64,000 nucleotides of DNA from Clostridia bacterium (GCA_017550625.1 JAFZOL010000045.1:94437-158436); one strand, 5' to 3'; numbered from the stretch's first letter, positions 33,495 through 42,644 are shown. The notes: generated by a model from the sequence alone, not told the origin. Program-made: numbers and translations.

Positions 33495-34366
33495 CTACAC
33501 ATGATATACATATGCAATTGCTGAATCTTGAACAAAAAGGATTGTTGCTTGAAAAGCAGATTTTAATGGGTTTTCCTGTTCAATATAACCCTGAATATGA
33601 TTCTTGGATAACCTCCGTTTCTCTATACTGTCAACGATTTTTATCTTCTCATTCGCTTTATAGTGACATTTCCAATACTATTTCATCGGCGTACAGCTTT
33701 CAGCAAAAAATGCATGTTTTAAATTCTCTTCTTAATACTATTGGTAAAGACGATTATTATTGGGAGAATTATTCCAACGCAACGACTAAAGAGGTTTGTA
33801 ATTCAACAAAACAAACATATGGATATACTTCTGATCAACAAAGCGGCATAGATTCTTCGACAAAAGATAAAATATATAATCAATTAGAATCTCAAGATGA
33901 AAGAGAACAAAATACAATGAACAAAAAAGTTTTTATTGTCCATGGGCACGATAACGCAGCGAAACAGGAACTTGCACGAGTAATAGAGAAAATAGGATTT
34001 GAAGCTATTATTTTGCATGAACAAGCGGATGGAGGAAAAACCATCATCGAAAAAATAGAAACATATTCGGATGTTTCATTTGCCGTCGTACTGTATACGG
34101 AATGTGACGTGGGAAGAGCAAAAGAAGAAAGCTCTGATCACGAACAATATCGCGCCAGACAAAACGTTGTTTTTGAACATGGGTATTTAATTGGCAAACT
34201 CGGCCGGGAAAGAGTATGCGCGTTAGTAAAAGGAAAAGTTGAAACTCCCGGTGATATTTCCGGTGTTATTTACACAAAAATGGATGCCGACGGCGCATGG
34301 AAATTCCAGCTTGTTAAAAACATGAACTCTGCAGGTTTGGCGGTTGATGCCAATAGATTATTGTAA
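33491..34366 (+). CDS. TIR-like nucleotide-binding protein (PF10137 type) with novel N-terminal domain
   Basis: 291 residues. Residues ~1-140 are a helical region of unknown type ending in a polar linker. From ~147 a TIR-like domain: KKVFIVHGHDNAAKQELARV, GGKTIIEKIETYSDVSFAVV (likely catalytic Glu), and NVVFEHGYLIGKLGRERVCA. TIR effectors commonly degrade NAD+ or make cyclic ADP-ribose signals upon infection, causing growth arrest; that activity here is inference. Last gene in the run starting at 30115. Confidence 0.8.
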   Translation: MTTHDIHMQLLNLEQKGLLLEKQILMGFPVQYNPEYDSWITSVSLYCQRFLSSHSLYSDISNTISSAYSFQQKMHVLNSLLNTIGKDDYYWENYSNATTKEVCNSTKQTYGYTSDQQSGIDSSTKDKIYNQLESQDEREQNTMNKKVFIVHGHDNAAKQELARVIEKIGFEAIILHEQADGGKTIIEKIETYSDVSFAVVLYTECDVGRAKEESSDHEQYRARQNVVFEHGYLIGKLGRERVCALVKGKVETPGDISGVIYTKMDADGAWKFQLVKNMNSAGLAVDANRLL

Positions 34367-34459
34367 ATTGTTCCGAGAAAGTATAACATAGTTTGAAAAA
34401 TACTATAGCATTTGCAATTATAACAAATAATTCGGTATTACAGCAGAAAGGTACCTGAA

Positions 34460-35869
34460 ATGGATATAAAGACATTGATTGGCGAAACAACCGAATACGA
34501 CAAAAAAGTGGCGCTTGAAGAAAAGAGGCCCAAGAGCTGGCTGAAAAGCGTGAGCGCTTTTGCGAACGGGATCGGCGGCAGGTTGTTTTTCGGCGTCGCC
34601 AACGACGATACCGTTATCGGTCTATCTGAGGCGAAGTATGTTTCGGAGAAAATCAGCGAAGCTATCAAAGACAAAATGGATCCTCTGCCGAAGTTCATTC
34701 TCTCAATCCATGTAATTGACGGGAAGCAGATCGTCACGGTCGAAGTGTGCCCCGGACAGGAAACTCCATATTATTATATTGGCGACGGCAATCGGATCGC
34801 ATTCGTTCGGATTGGCAATGAAAGCGTTCCTGCCGATTCTTCAAATCTGATGCGTCTTGTATTGAAGGGTTCGGGCAAAACGTACGACAGCCTGCCCTCG
34901 AGATACAAATTTGAAAATCTTGCGTTTACAAAACTCAGGTCGGTTTATAAAATGAGAACCGGCGCGGACTTTACCACTTCGGATTACGTATCCTTCGGTT
35001 TAATGACCGAAGACGGAATCCTGACGAACGCCGGCGCTTTGCTTGCGGATGATTCCCCAATACGGCATTCAAGATTGTTTTGCACGAGATGGAACGGTTT
35101 GGATAAAGCCCCCGGATTAACGGATGCGCTGGATGATAAGGAGTTCTCCGGTTCGCTGATCTCGTTACTTCAGGATGGACAAGACTTTATCAAGAACAAC
35201 ACAAAAAAGCGCTGGCGTAAGACCGGAAACGGCAGAGAAGAAATGCCGGAATACCCGGAGCAGGCAGTTTTTGAGTGTTTGGTAAACGCCCTGATCCACC
35301 GGGATTATCTCGAGCTCGGCAGCGAAGTGCATATTGATCTTTATGACGACCGCATGGAGATCTATTCGCCCGGCGGCATGTTTGACGGCACTTTGGTTCA
35401 AAATCTCGATACGGATCACGTCCCATCAAAAAGGAGAAACCCGGTGATTGCGGATCTGTTCTCCAGAATGCACTTCATGGAGCGCAGAGGCAGCGGTTTT
35501 AAGAAAATCAAAGCGGATTATCGAAACGCCGCCAACTTCACTGAGGAAAAAATGCCGGTGTTTACTTCCACGGCCACGTCATTTTTCGTAACACTGTATA
35601 ACCTGAACTATAGTGCTACAGAAAACGCTACAGATAATGCCACAGAAAACGCCACAGAAAATATTGAAAAAAGGTATCCTGAAATTCAATTGATTCGAAA
35701 CAATCCGGAAATCACAACGACGCAAATTTCTGCCATTTTACAAAAAGACAGAACAACAATTGCAAGACGGATAAAAAAGCTAAAGGAACTTGGCGTTCTT
35801 GAACGAGTAGGATCTGACCGGAAAGGCTCCTGGATAATTCGGGATTTCAATGACGGAAAAAAGGAATAG
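34460..35869 (+). CDS. Schlafen/AlbA_2-type ATP-binding regulator with C-terminal winged helix
   Basis: 469 residues. N-terminal AlbA_2 domain with SVSAFANGIGGRLFFGVAND (residues ~30-50); middle HATPase_c_4-like segment PEQAVFECLVNALIHRDY and RNPVIADLFSRMHFMERRGS; a linker of repeated ATENAT units (~382-396); C-terminal winged helix TTTQISAILQKDRTTIARRI. Such proteins are common in mobile and defence DNA and are thought to act as DNA-binding regulators. Two fragments of the same linker coding sequence recur at 42650-42720, evidence of a lost sister gene. Confidence 0.8.
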   Translation: MDIKTLIGETTEYDKKVALEEKRPKSWLKSVSAFANGIGGRLFFGVANDDTVIGLSEAKYVSEKISEAIKDKMDPLPKFILSIHVIDGKQIVTVEVCPGQETPYYYIGDGNRIAFVRIGNESVPADSSNLMRLVLKGSGKTYDSLPSRYKFENLAFTKLRSVYKMRTGADFTTSDYVSFGLMTEDGILTNAGALLADDSPIRHSRLFCTRWNGLDKAPGLTDALDDKEFSGSLISLLQDGQDFIKNNTKKRWRKTGNGREEMPEYPEQAVFECLVNALIHRDYLELGSEVHIDLYDDRMEIYSPGGMFDGTLVQNLDTDHVPSKRRNPVIADLFSRMHFMERRGSGFKKIKADYRNAANFTEEKMPVFTSTATSFFVTLYNLNYSATENATDNATENATENIEKRYPEIQLIRNNPEITTTQISAILQKDRTTIARRIKKLKELGVLERVGSDRKGSWIIRDFNDGKKE

Positions 35870-35922
35870 AACAACTCAACAATCATAAAACTCTTCACTT
35901 TAATTGGTGACTTGTTTAAGAA

Positions 35923-35956
35923 AAAATGCGCCCCGCAAAATAGGCTGGGGTGCATT
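35923..35956. terminator. Terminator between convergent genes
   Basis: Arms AAATGCGCCCC and GGGGTGCATTT around a short loop, with A and T runs on the sides. It separates the plus-strand gene ending at 35869 from the minus-strand gene ending at 36021. Confidence 0.7.
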
Positions 35957-36020
35957 TGCCCTAAGTAGGATGCAATTCAGACGAACAAATCTTTCTTTGC
36001 CGGTTTATTACTGCTTCTGG

Positions 36021-37313
36021 TTATTCCGACGGAAGGAAATACAGTTTCCCCTCTTTCGCAACCAGTCTTACATCTTCCTGAAATAAATCCTTATTATCGT
36101 TCGCGCTCAATTCCGCGGTCCCAAAGGTTTGGTCAGTGATCATTTCCGCTGTCCGTTCAGAGATTGATTTATAGTGAAGATCATCATTGAACAGTGCAGG
36201 AATAAACATAATGAAGTTTTCAAAGCCCTGCCTTTTCCTTCTGGTTGCTTCTATGTCGATTTCCAGTTTGGAACCGTTTTTCTTGTGCCATTCATTAAGC
36301 TGATCAAGTGCCGCCTCTGCTTGTTTTGTATACGGCATATACATGGCGTAACAATACTCCCTTGATACCGCACCAAGATTAAGCGTATAAGTAAGCTCTC
36401 CGATTTTAACCAGTATCTCCAAAAGAATCTGCTGATACTGATACCAGTTGTTTGCTTCTCCGACACACCTCTCATATTTTTCATAATCCAACCCGGATTT
36501 CTTTGCGTAATCCTGCAAAGTGAGATTTGCATGTCCAAGAAGCTGCGTGCATTCGTGCTCCAGATCTTTGAGCCGATCAAGTTCCCGGTTCCTTAACTCA
36601 TCATTTTCCATGATTTCAACCTGAAAGGTTGAACACTTCTGGATTTCGGCAACAAGTGTATAAACTCTGCTCTTATATTCATTATCCTGAAAACCGGTTA
36701 TTTTGTCCATGTTATCCGTAATGGAATCAAGTCTGCTATTGATCTGCGTCATATAGTACTGCCCCACAACCATGGAAGCGATACCCATTGCGGCGTTTAC
36801 AACATTCATAGCGGCAAGACCACTACCCATATTTCCATTTGCGGCTACAAGATTGGCATGTCCCCTGATTCCGTCTGCGCCGCGATAAAAACCTCTTACG
36901 GCACCTTCCATTGCTTTTGAATTGGTAAGGATTGCACCTCTCGGAATAATCGCCTGATACAGTTGCCCTGCCGAACGCACCGCATTATTATAATTATGGA
37001 TTGCTCCTGCATTCGCGATTGTCTGAAGCGCCCCCGGAATTGCTCCGTCAATTCTGGCAAGAAGCTTATCATCATTTACTTCTACCAGACGTTTTTCCTC
37101 ATCTTCGGTCAACGCCGGGAGATTTTCGAAACGAATAACCATTTCGGCATTTTCGGTTATCGCAAGATCAGTCCGATTCTTCGCCGCCGTATTATTTTCT
37201 TTTTGTTCCGGGGATGCATTCGCATTTCTTTTATATTTAATCCCAAAGAAAATACCTGCTGCGACAGCAGCCACACAAACTGCGCAAATTACAGCAATAA
37301 CAATTGGATCCAC
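36021..37313 (-). CDS. Membrane-anchored protein of unknown function in the Hen1-Pnkp operon
   Basis: 430 residues from GTG 37313, preceded by agaaaggag; the upstream TTG lacks a site. One N-terminal membrane helix (PIVIAVICAVCVAAVAAGIFFG), then a Lys/Asn linker, an Ala/Gly-rich possible second membrane-active stretch (SGLAAMNVVNAAMGIASMVV near 165-185) and a helical C-terminal half with coiled-coil character (YYMTQINSRLDSITDNMDKI). I do not recognise the family. It lies 72 nt downstream of pnkp on the same strand, so it may share the transcript. A structural or effector role at the membrane is possible but unproved. Confidence 0.5.
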   Translation of the reverse strand: MDPIVIAVICAVCVAAVAAGIFFGIKYKRNANASPEQKENNTAAKNRTDLAITENAEMVIRFENLPALTEDEEKRLVEVNDDKLLARIDGAIPGALQTIANAGAIHNYNNAVRSAGQLYQAIIPRGAILTNSKAMEGAVRGFYRGADGIRGHANLVAANGNMGSGLAAMNVVNAAMGIASMVVGQYYMTQINSRLDSITDNMDKITGFQDNEYKSRVYTLVAEIQKCSTFQVEIMENDELRNRELDRLKDLEHECTQLLGHANLTLQDYAKKSGLDYEKYERCVGEANNWYQYQQILLEILVKIGELTYTLNLGAVSREYCYAMYMPYTKQAEAALDQLNEWHKKNGSKLEIDIEATRRKRQGFENFIMFIPALFNDDLHYKSISERTAEMITDQTFGTAELSANDNKDLFQEDVRLVAKEGKLYFLPSE

Positions 37314-37385
37314 TTTGCGTTCTCCTTTCTGCAATTCCTTATCCCGATTCTCACATATGGGGACGGCGTTGTTTTTTTCTTTGCG

Positions 37386-39950
37386 TCACAGTCTCGGGTC
37401 TACGGGTTCGCTTTCAAACGCCAAAACGCCAAACACGCATTCATGTACACGGTAGAGCGGTTCCTTGTTTACGAAGCGCGTAAGGGACTCCATCCCGAGA
37501 GAGAACTCCCGGATCGCCAGCGAGCGTTTTCTGGAAAGAGATCTCTTCCTGAGCCGCTGCAGATTGTCAGGCAGCAGATATTCGGGGCCGTAAATGATCC
37601 GGAGATATTCTGCGCCTCGGCACTTCACGGCGGGCTGCAGCACCTCCGTTTGCCGTTTGGCGATATAGGTCTCGGGCTTGACCACCATGCCCTCGCCGCC
37701 GGAGCCCGTGAGCTTCAGCCACCAATCGACGCCTGCCTGAACACTTGCGTCATCCGCCGTGTCAACGCAGATATAATCCGTCGCCATGAAGATCGGGTCG
37801 ACACCCGTGCAGTACTGCTTTAACTTTTCCATATGCCAGACGTGCTGCTCTTCATTGAACACGTGGCCTTCACTCGCAAGAAGATGGAACGGCGCGATTT
37901 TGAGATCGTCTACGGAATGGACAGGCCAGCAGTATTCACGGTACGCTTTTACATATCCGTCGATCGCGTCACGTTTGGCGCGGAACCGTTCCAACAGCGC
38001 CATGGGTTCTACGTTTTGACCGGAAGTGACGGCGTCCACCTCAAACGCACGATTCTGCCTTTTGCAGGTCTCCTCCAACGCGGCAACGGCTGCGGCAAGC
38101 GCGTCTCTGCCCGCGCGTCCCACGGGCGCGTACTGCTTGGAAAGCAGCGTCTGCGCCTTTTCGGACCAGGGCATCAGCTCGGTATCCAGGCACACCCATT
38201 CGGTGTTGAAATCCGTCCAAAAGCCCGTCTTCGTCAGTACGGCGTCCAGCCGCGCAAGGACTTCCTTTTCGATTTCAGCGTTATCGAAAAAGTGCCTGCC
38301 TGTTCTCGTATATATGATCCCTCTGCTGCCGTCCGTAACGCCGAAACGCTTGCGGGCGGCTTCCTCCGTATGGCAAAGTACTATCACGGCGCGGGAACCC
38401 ATGTGCTTTTTCTCACACACTACGTTCTGTATGCCGCGGCCGCGATAGTAGGCGAACGCCTCCGTCGGATATTCCAAATAGCCGTCCAGCTCGCTCGTTT
38501 CACAGGGGGACATGGTAGGAGGCAAATAGATCAACCAATGCGGATCGGCGGCAAAGCGGGACATAATCTCAAGCGCGGCGGCTGCGTTGTTTTCCTGCAC
38601 AAGGATCGAGGGCATCAGCGCCGTTGTCAGATGCAGCCTGCCCTGTACGTCGCCGGCTGTCAGCATATCGTCGGAGACGTTCTGTTGCGGAGACAGGGGC
38701 TTTACCGGGGCGTAATACTCTTTCAGCGCATCCACCTGTACCGGTTCTCTTTCCGGGAAACGGAACGCGGTCAGCTTGCCGCCGAACACGCAGCCGGTAT
38801 CGATGCACCACGTGCCGTTCATGGCCTGTATCTCAAGCTGCGGAATATGGCCATACACAAGCGTCGCCTTGCCGCGGTAATCCGCCGCCCAGTTCAGACG
38901 GACCGGAAGCCCGTATTCGTCGGTCTCGCCGGTGGCTTCTCCGTAAAGACAGAATTCGCGTACACGCATGGAACCGCGCCCTATGTATTCCTGTTTCAGC
39001 CCTGCATGGGACACCACCAACCGACCGTCGTCCAGCACGTAATGGCTGACAAGACCGTCGAGGAAGGCGCGGACCTCTTCCCTGAACTCAGGAGATTCCT
39101 GTTCCAGCTCGGCAATCGTTCTATCAAGGCCATGTGTGATCTGCACGTTCTTGCCAAGCAGATATTTCACAAGCTTTACGTCATGGTTGCCGGGTACGGC
39201 GAGCGCGTGCCCGTTTTTCACCATTTTCATCACGAGCCGAAGAACGGCCACATTTTTGGGGCCGCGGTCGCAAAGGTCGCCCAAAAACACCGCTTTTCTG
39301 CCCGCGGGGTGGGCAAATCCATCCGGTTCGCTGTTTTCGTATCCCAGCTTCTGAAGCAAAGCAACCAGTTCGTCATAACAGCCGTGGACGTCGCCGATGA
39401 TATCAAACGGGCCGTGCTCGTCTTTTTTGTCGTTCCACATTTTTGTGCGGACGATCTCGGCTTCGTTGACTTCTTCCTCGGAATTCAGGACGTATACGAA
39501 ACGGAAGCCCTCGCGCTTCAGATTTTTGATGCTCCGCCGCAGATCGGAAACGTGCTTGCGGATCACGTGCTCCGGGTAACCGCGCTCCGGACGGGCGGCG
39601 TTGCGCTCCTGCAAAACGCGTTCCGGCAGATTGAGCACAATAGCGACGGCATGTACGTTCTGTTCTCTTGCCAGATCCACGATCTGTTTTCTGGCGGAGG
39701 GCTGCACGTTCGTCGCGTCGACCACGGTGGTCTTCATCAGATCGAGGCGTTTGTTCGCCGCGTAAAACAACAAGTCGAACGCCTCGCGGGAGACAGACTG
39801 GTCGTTTTCATCGTCGGATACCATCGCGCGGAAAAAGTCGGAGGACAGGATCTCAGTCGGAAGGAAATGCTTTTTTGCAAAGGATGATTTGCCGCTGGAG
39901 GTCGCGCCTACCATGGCGACCAAAGCAAATTCCGGTATTTCTATACGCAT
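37386..39950 (-). CDS. pnkp: Pnkp: polynucleotide kinase-phosphatase-ligase for RNA repair
   Basis: 854 residues, the usual length. Kinase domain: P-loop GATSSGKS at residues 15-22. Phosphatase domain: GDVHGCYDE (~187), GDLCDRG (~222) and GNHD (~255), a calcineurin-type metallophosphoesterase. C-terminal adenylyltransferase domain: KKHMGSRAV near 525 holds the ligase nucleotidyl Lys. Pnkp heals and seals broken RNA ends together with Hen1. The gene overlaps hen1 by 10 nt. Placement in a defence island fits repair of tRNAs cut by ribotoxins. Confidence 0.92.
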   Translation of the reverse strand: MRIEIPEFALVAMVGATSSGKSSFAKKHFLPTEILSSDFFRAMVSDDENDQSVSREAFDLLFYAANKRLDLMKTTVVDATNVQPSARKQIVDLAREQNVHAVAIVLNLPERVLQERNAARPERGYPEHVIRKHVSDLRRSIKNLKREGFRFVYVLNSEEEVNEAEIVRTKMWNDKKDEHGPFDIIGDVHGCYDELVALLQKLGYENSEPDGFAHPAGRKAVFLGDLCDRGPKNVAVLRLVMKMVKNGHALAVPGNHDVKLVKYLLGKNVQITHGLDRTIAELEQESPEFREEVRAFLDGLVSHYVLDDGRLVVSHAGLKQEYIGRGSMRVREFCLYGEATGETDEYGLPVRLNWAADYRGKATLVYGHIPQLEIQAMNGTWCIDTGCVFGGKLTAFRFPEREPVQVDALKEYYAPVKPLSPQQNVSDDMLTAGDVQGRLHLTTALMPSILVQENNAAAALEIMSRFAADPHWLIYLPPTMSPCETSELDGYLEYPTEAFAYYRGRGIQNVVCEKKHMGSRAVIVLCHTEEAARKRFGVTDGSRGIIYTRTGRHFFDNAEIEKEVLARLDAVLTKTGFWTDFNTEWVCLDTELMPWSEKAQTLLSKQYAPVGRAGRDALAAAVAALEETCKRQNRAFEVDAVTSGQNVEPMALLERFRAKRDAIDGYVKAYREYCWPVHSVDDLKIAPFHLLASEGHVFNEEQHVWHMEKLKQYCTGVDPIFMATDYICVDTADDASVQAGVDWWLKLTGSGGEGMVVKPETYIAKRQTEVLQPAVKCRGAEYLRIIYGPEYLLPDNLQRLRKRSLSRKRSLAIREFSLGMESLTRFVNKEPLYRVHECVFGVLAFESEPVDPRL

Positions 39951-41359
39951 TTTCTGAACACCCCCATCTGTGTCGGCGCGCCGCAGGCTTCATCAACGTC
40001 GCCGATCTCGCTGATTTCAACGATATACCCAAACCGCTCACAAATCTGCGCGGCCCAGGCTTTGAATTCTTCGCGCGTCCACTCAAACCGGTGGTCGTGG
40101 TGGCGCAGCGTATCCTCGGCAAGCCACTCGTAATGTGCGTTATATTCCTTGTTCGGCGTGGTGAGCACGACCGTATTGGGAGTAGCAAACTCGAACAGGA
40201 CTCTTTCAAAGGCAGGGATGCGCTGCGGATCCAGATGTTCGACCACTTCCACAACACACGCTGCATCGTAACCGGAAAACCTTGGATCCTTATACGTCAG
40301 CGACGCCTGCATCAGTGTCAGTTTGTTCTTTTTATACGGCGGCATCCGGTCGTAACGAAGCGTCTGCTTTGCCTTTTCAAGAACGTGCACCGCCACGTCT
40401 GCTGCGCCGACGCGTTTGATCTGATTTTCCTCCAGCAGCATGGCGGTCAGCTTGCATTCACCGCAGCCGAGATCTATCACGGAGGAAGCCCCGCTTTCCA
40501 ATACGGCGTTTTTTACCGCGTCCAGTCGGCGCGTATTCAGGGAGATCCTTTTTTCGCGAACCTCATCCGGCACTTGTGCTTCTGCCTTTTCCGTTTCTTC
40601 GTCGCCTACGTCCGCGTCGTCTACAGGTTCGCTTTCGATCAACCTGTCAATGGCTTTGTGCGCGTAGCTGCGCTTCATATGGAAATACCGGCTGACGATC
40701 TTATTGCGCGCCGGATGTGCGTTCAGCCAGCCCTCCCCGTGCTTCAGCAGCTTTTCGATCTCCTCTTCGCTGACGAAATAATGCTTCTGACGATCAAACA
40801 CGGGAATCAGCACGTAGAGATGATTGAGAAGCGCGGCAACGGTAACGTTACCGTGCAGCGTAAGGTCGATATACGCGCTGCCGCCCCATTCGGGGAAGAC
40901 TTCGTCCAGCTCGGTCTGCCGCGTTTCCACGGTATAACCAAGCGGTTCAAAAACCTCTTTGGGCATTTCTTCATTACCCCTGCACGGCAGCATGTGAACA
41001 CACGCCGTCAGATCCAGCGGTTGATCGACAAGCTCCGGTTTTTTATCGCATTTTCCGTTCATCGCGGTACCGAATACCCGCACGAGCGCGGTACTCAAAA
41101 AAGACGACGCAACGTAGGGCCGGTCGTTGACGTAATCGAACAGGCCACCCTCAGTGGAGCCGAGTTTACCTCTCGCCAGATCGATTGGATTCAGATCCAG
41201 CAGCAGAGCGGCGGTCGTCTCTTCATTCGATACTTTCGGATAGAAAACGTATGCGTTCCCGAAGCTCAGATCGAAGCTCTGCGCCCGATAAGGGTTTTTG
41301 TGCAACAGATACCCCAGATCCTGTGTGTTTTTACCTGTATATGTAATCGTCAGCAGCAC
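39941..41359 (-). CDS. hen1: Hen1: 3'-terminal RNA ribose 2'-O-methyltransferase
   Basis: 472 residues from GTG 41359 with aaaggaggg 7 nt upstream. N-terminal half is the bacterial Hen1 partner domain that contacts Pnkp (LLTITYTGKNTQDLGYLLHK at the start). C-terminal half is the methyltransferase: SSVIDLGCGECKLTAMLL (SAM binding), CVVEVVEHLDPQRI and HHDHRFEWTREEF (Glu-x-x-Glu-His and distal His metal ligands). It methylates the repair junction so the same toxin cannot cut again. First gene of the operon. Confidence 0.92.
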   Translation of the reverse strand: MLLTITYTGKNTQDLGYLLHKNPYRAQSFDLSFGNAYVFYPKVSNEETTAALLLDLNPIDLARGKLGSTEGGLFDYVNDRPYVASSFLSTALVRVFGTAMNGKCDKKPELVDQPLDLTACVHMLPCRGNEEMPKEVFEPLGYTVETRQTELDEVFPEWGGSAYIDLTLHGNVTVAALLNHLYVLIPVFDRQKHYFVSEEEIEKLLKHGEGWLNAHPARNKIVSRYFHMKRSYAHKAIDRLIESEPVDDADVGDEETEKAEAQVPDEVREKRISLNTRRLDAVKNAVLESGASSVIDLGCGECKLTAMLLEENQIKRVGAADVAVHVLEKAKQTLRYDRMPPYKKNKLTLMQASLTYKDPRFSGYDAACVVEVVEHLDPQRIPAFERVLFEFATPNTVVLTTPNKEYNAHYEWLAEDTLRHHDHRFEWTREEFKAWAAQICERFGYIVEISEIGDVDEACGAPTQMGVFRKCV

Positions 41360-41401
41360 TTATGATCCCTCCTTTGGCAACTGCTGCGCTTTTTCGCTTG
41401 C

Positions 41402-41430
41402 AGTATACCACGCTTTTTACAAAAAAGCAA
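41402..41430 (-). promoter_or_regulatory. Promoter for the hen1-pnkp operon
   Basis: Minus strand TTGCTT (41425-41430), 17-nt spacer, TATACT (41402-41407). Confidence 0.65.
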
Positions 41431-41470
41431 ATTTTACTGTCCGGAAAAAAGGACTTTATGTCGACGGAAC

Positions 41471-41899
41471 TCATCTATCGGACAATTCGAGGATGGTTTT
41501 CCTCTTTTTTTCTGCAGCTTCTTTGAATTTCGCCGCGCCGCCGAAGGTGCGGCGAACGTAGGTAACAACGATGTCCGAATGGTCGATCATCCATTTGTTA
41601 CGGTATTCGATGGCGAAACGCGGCGGGACGGATTCGATCCCCTCCGGCAGAAGAGTGTGGTATGTGTCACAAAGCGGATCTTCCTGTTTCGGCAGGTAAG
41701 CCAAAACGATCTCATATCTGATTCCGTGGGTTTGTTCAAACTCGGCCAGCAGACTGCGTGCCATTGCGTCGAAATTGCCTTGGTTCCCAACGTAAAACCG
41801 GTTGACACCTTGCTTTTCGATCAACTCTGATATTGCTTGCCGAAGGAGGTTTTTTATTTCCGGCGGGGTATCCCGGTGTCCAAAAAAAGTGCATATCAT
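41471..41899 (-). CDS. SLOG/DUF1273-like nucleotide-binding protein
   Basis: 142 residues, ATG after taggag. It starts MICTFFGHRDTP, then FYVGNQGNFDAMARSLLAEF and SDIVVTYVRRTFGGAAKF, the pattern of YpsA/DUF1273 SLOG proteins: a Rossmann-like fold with a GxxGxFD nucleotide loop. SLOG domains bind nucleotides in several defence and signalling systems. It is divergently transcribed from an XRE gene, with three matching operators between, suggesting the XRE protein controls it. Confidence 0.75.
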   Translation of the reverse strand: MICTFFGHRDTPPEIKNLLRQAISELIEKQGVNRFYVGNQGNFDAMARSLLAEFEQTHGIRYEIVLAYLPKQEDPLCDTYHTLLPEGIESVPPRFAIEYRNKWMIDHSDIVVTYVRRTFGGAAKFKEAAEKKRKTILELSDR

Positions 41900-41921
41900 T
41901 ATTAAATTTCTCCTAAAACAG

Positions 41922-42039
41922 CATACCCGAATATGGGTAATCTTATTTTAGGGGAAATATATTTGTCTTGTCAACCCGTATTCGGGTAATTCTCTCCAAA
42001 TTGCATATTATCATTGTCTTAACCCGGAAACGGGTAATG
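41922..42039. promoter_or_regulatory. Divergent control region with three operators and a promoter
   Basis: Inverted repeats TACCCgaataTGGGTA (~41924), AACCCGtattCGGGTAA (~41974) and AACCCGgaaaCGGGTAA (~42022). On the minus strand TTGACA (41970-41975) and TAAAAT 18 nt further form a promoter for the 41471 gene; the middle operator begins at its -35. Confidence 0.75.
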
Positions 42040-42059
42040 CTGATGATGAGGGATATGCA

Positions 42060-42320
42060 ATGGAGTATTCGGAGATTTATGTGAAGCGCATTCGCAGCCT
42101 GTGTAAGAGCAGAGGAATTGCAATTAACAAGCTGGCGACGATGAGCGGCGTAAAGCAATCCACGTTGGATAACATCGTGCGCGGTCTTACAAAGAATCCG
42201 CGCGTTAAAACGCTGCATATGATCGCGCTTGCATTCAACATGACGCTCGCTGAGTTTCTCGATTTTGAAGAACTGAATGTCTACTCCTTTGCGGATGAAG
42301 AGGAAGAATCAAAAGCATAG
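42060..42320 (+). CDS. XRE-family regulator
   Basis: 86 residues. HTH: IRSLCKSRGIAINKLATMSG and VKQSTLDNIVRGLTKNPRVK. Acidic tail (FADEEEESKA). Divergent from the SLOG gene and probably binds the three CCCG…CGGG repeats between them, repressing both. The DNA-binding call is firm; the signal it responds to is unknown. Confidence 0.8.
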   Translation: MEYSEIYVKRIRSLCKSRGIAINKLATMSGVKQSTLDNIVRGLTKNPRVKTLHMIALAFNMTLAEFLDFEELNVYSFADEEEESKA

Positions 42321-42399
42321 GAGTTTAGTATATTGATATAGGACAGCAGTAAATAGAGTTGAGATTAAGCTCATAGTGGGATTTCGATAAAACAATCTA

Positions 42400-42432
42400 T
42401 TGGTCACAGGTTCGAGTCCTGTTTGAGGCGGC
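42400..42432 (+). repeat. tRNA-like 3' fragment (possible old att site)
   Basis: ACAGG-TTCGAGT-CCTGT is a canonical T-arm, followed by an acceptor-like ttgaggcggca. No matching 5' half or anticodon arm can be folded in front, so it is not a tRNA gene. It suggests the element itself absorbed another tRNA-targeting island. Confidence 0.5.
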
Positions 42433-42644
42433 ATGAAAATCAGATCGAATTTCGGTCTGGTTTTTGCTTTATGCATGGACTTATGCACGATTCCGTTTAA
42501 TCGGATTTCAGATGCACCAGTCGATGTACCAGTCAATGCACAAGATCATTCATATACCACAAGCGGAATCGAAAACAGATGATTCACATGATACTGACGC
42601 GGGTATTCCATGTCTCGGTGGTTATATAATAGTGCCAAGAGAAA

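Noticed and set aside
24755..35869. DISARM, BREX or Thoeris
   Set aside because: No DrmA/B helicases, no PglZ or BrxC, and no ThsA; shared families alone (methyltransferase, TIR) do not make those systems.
37833..39887. 684-codon plus-strand frame
   Set aside because: Antisense shadow of pnkp, which has all three catalytic domains intact.
42309..42536. Minus-strand ORF with PPQTGLEPVTNRLF
   Set aside because: This wording arises from translating a tRNA 3' fragment in the wrong sense; it is a known kind of false ORF beside att sites.
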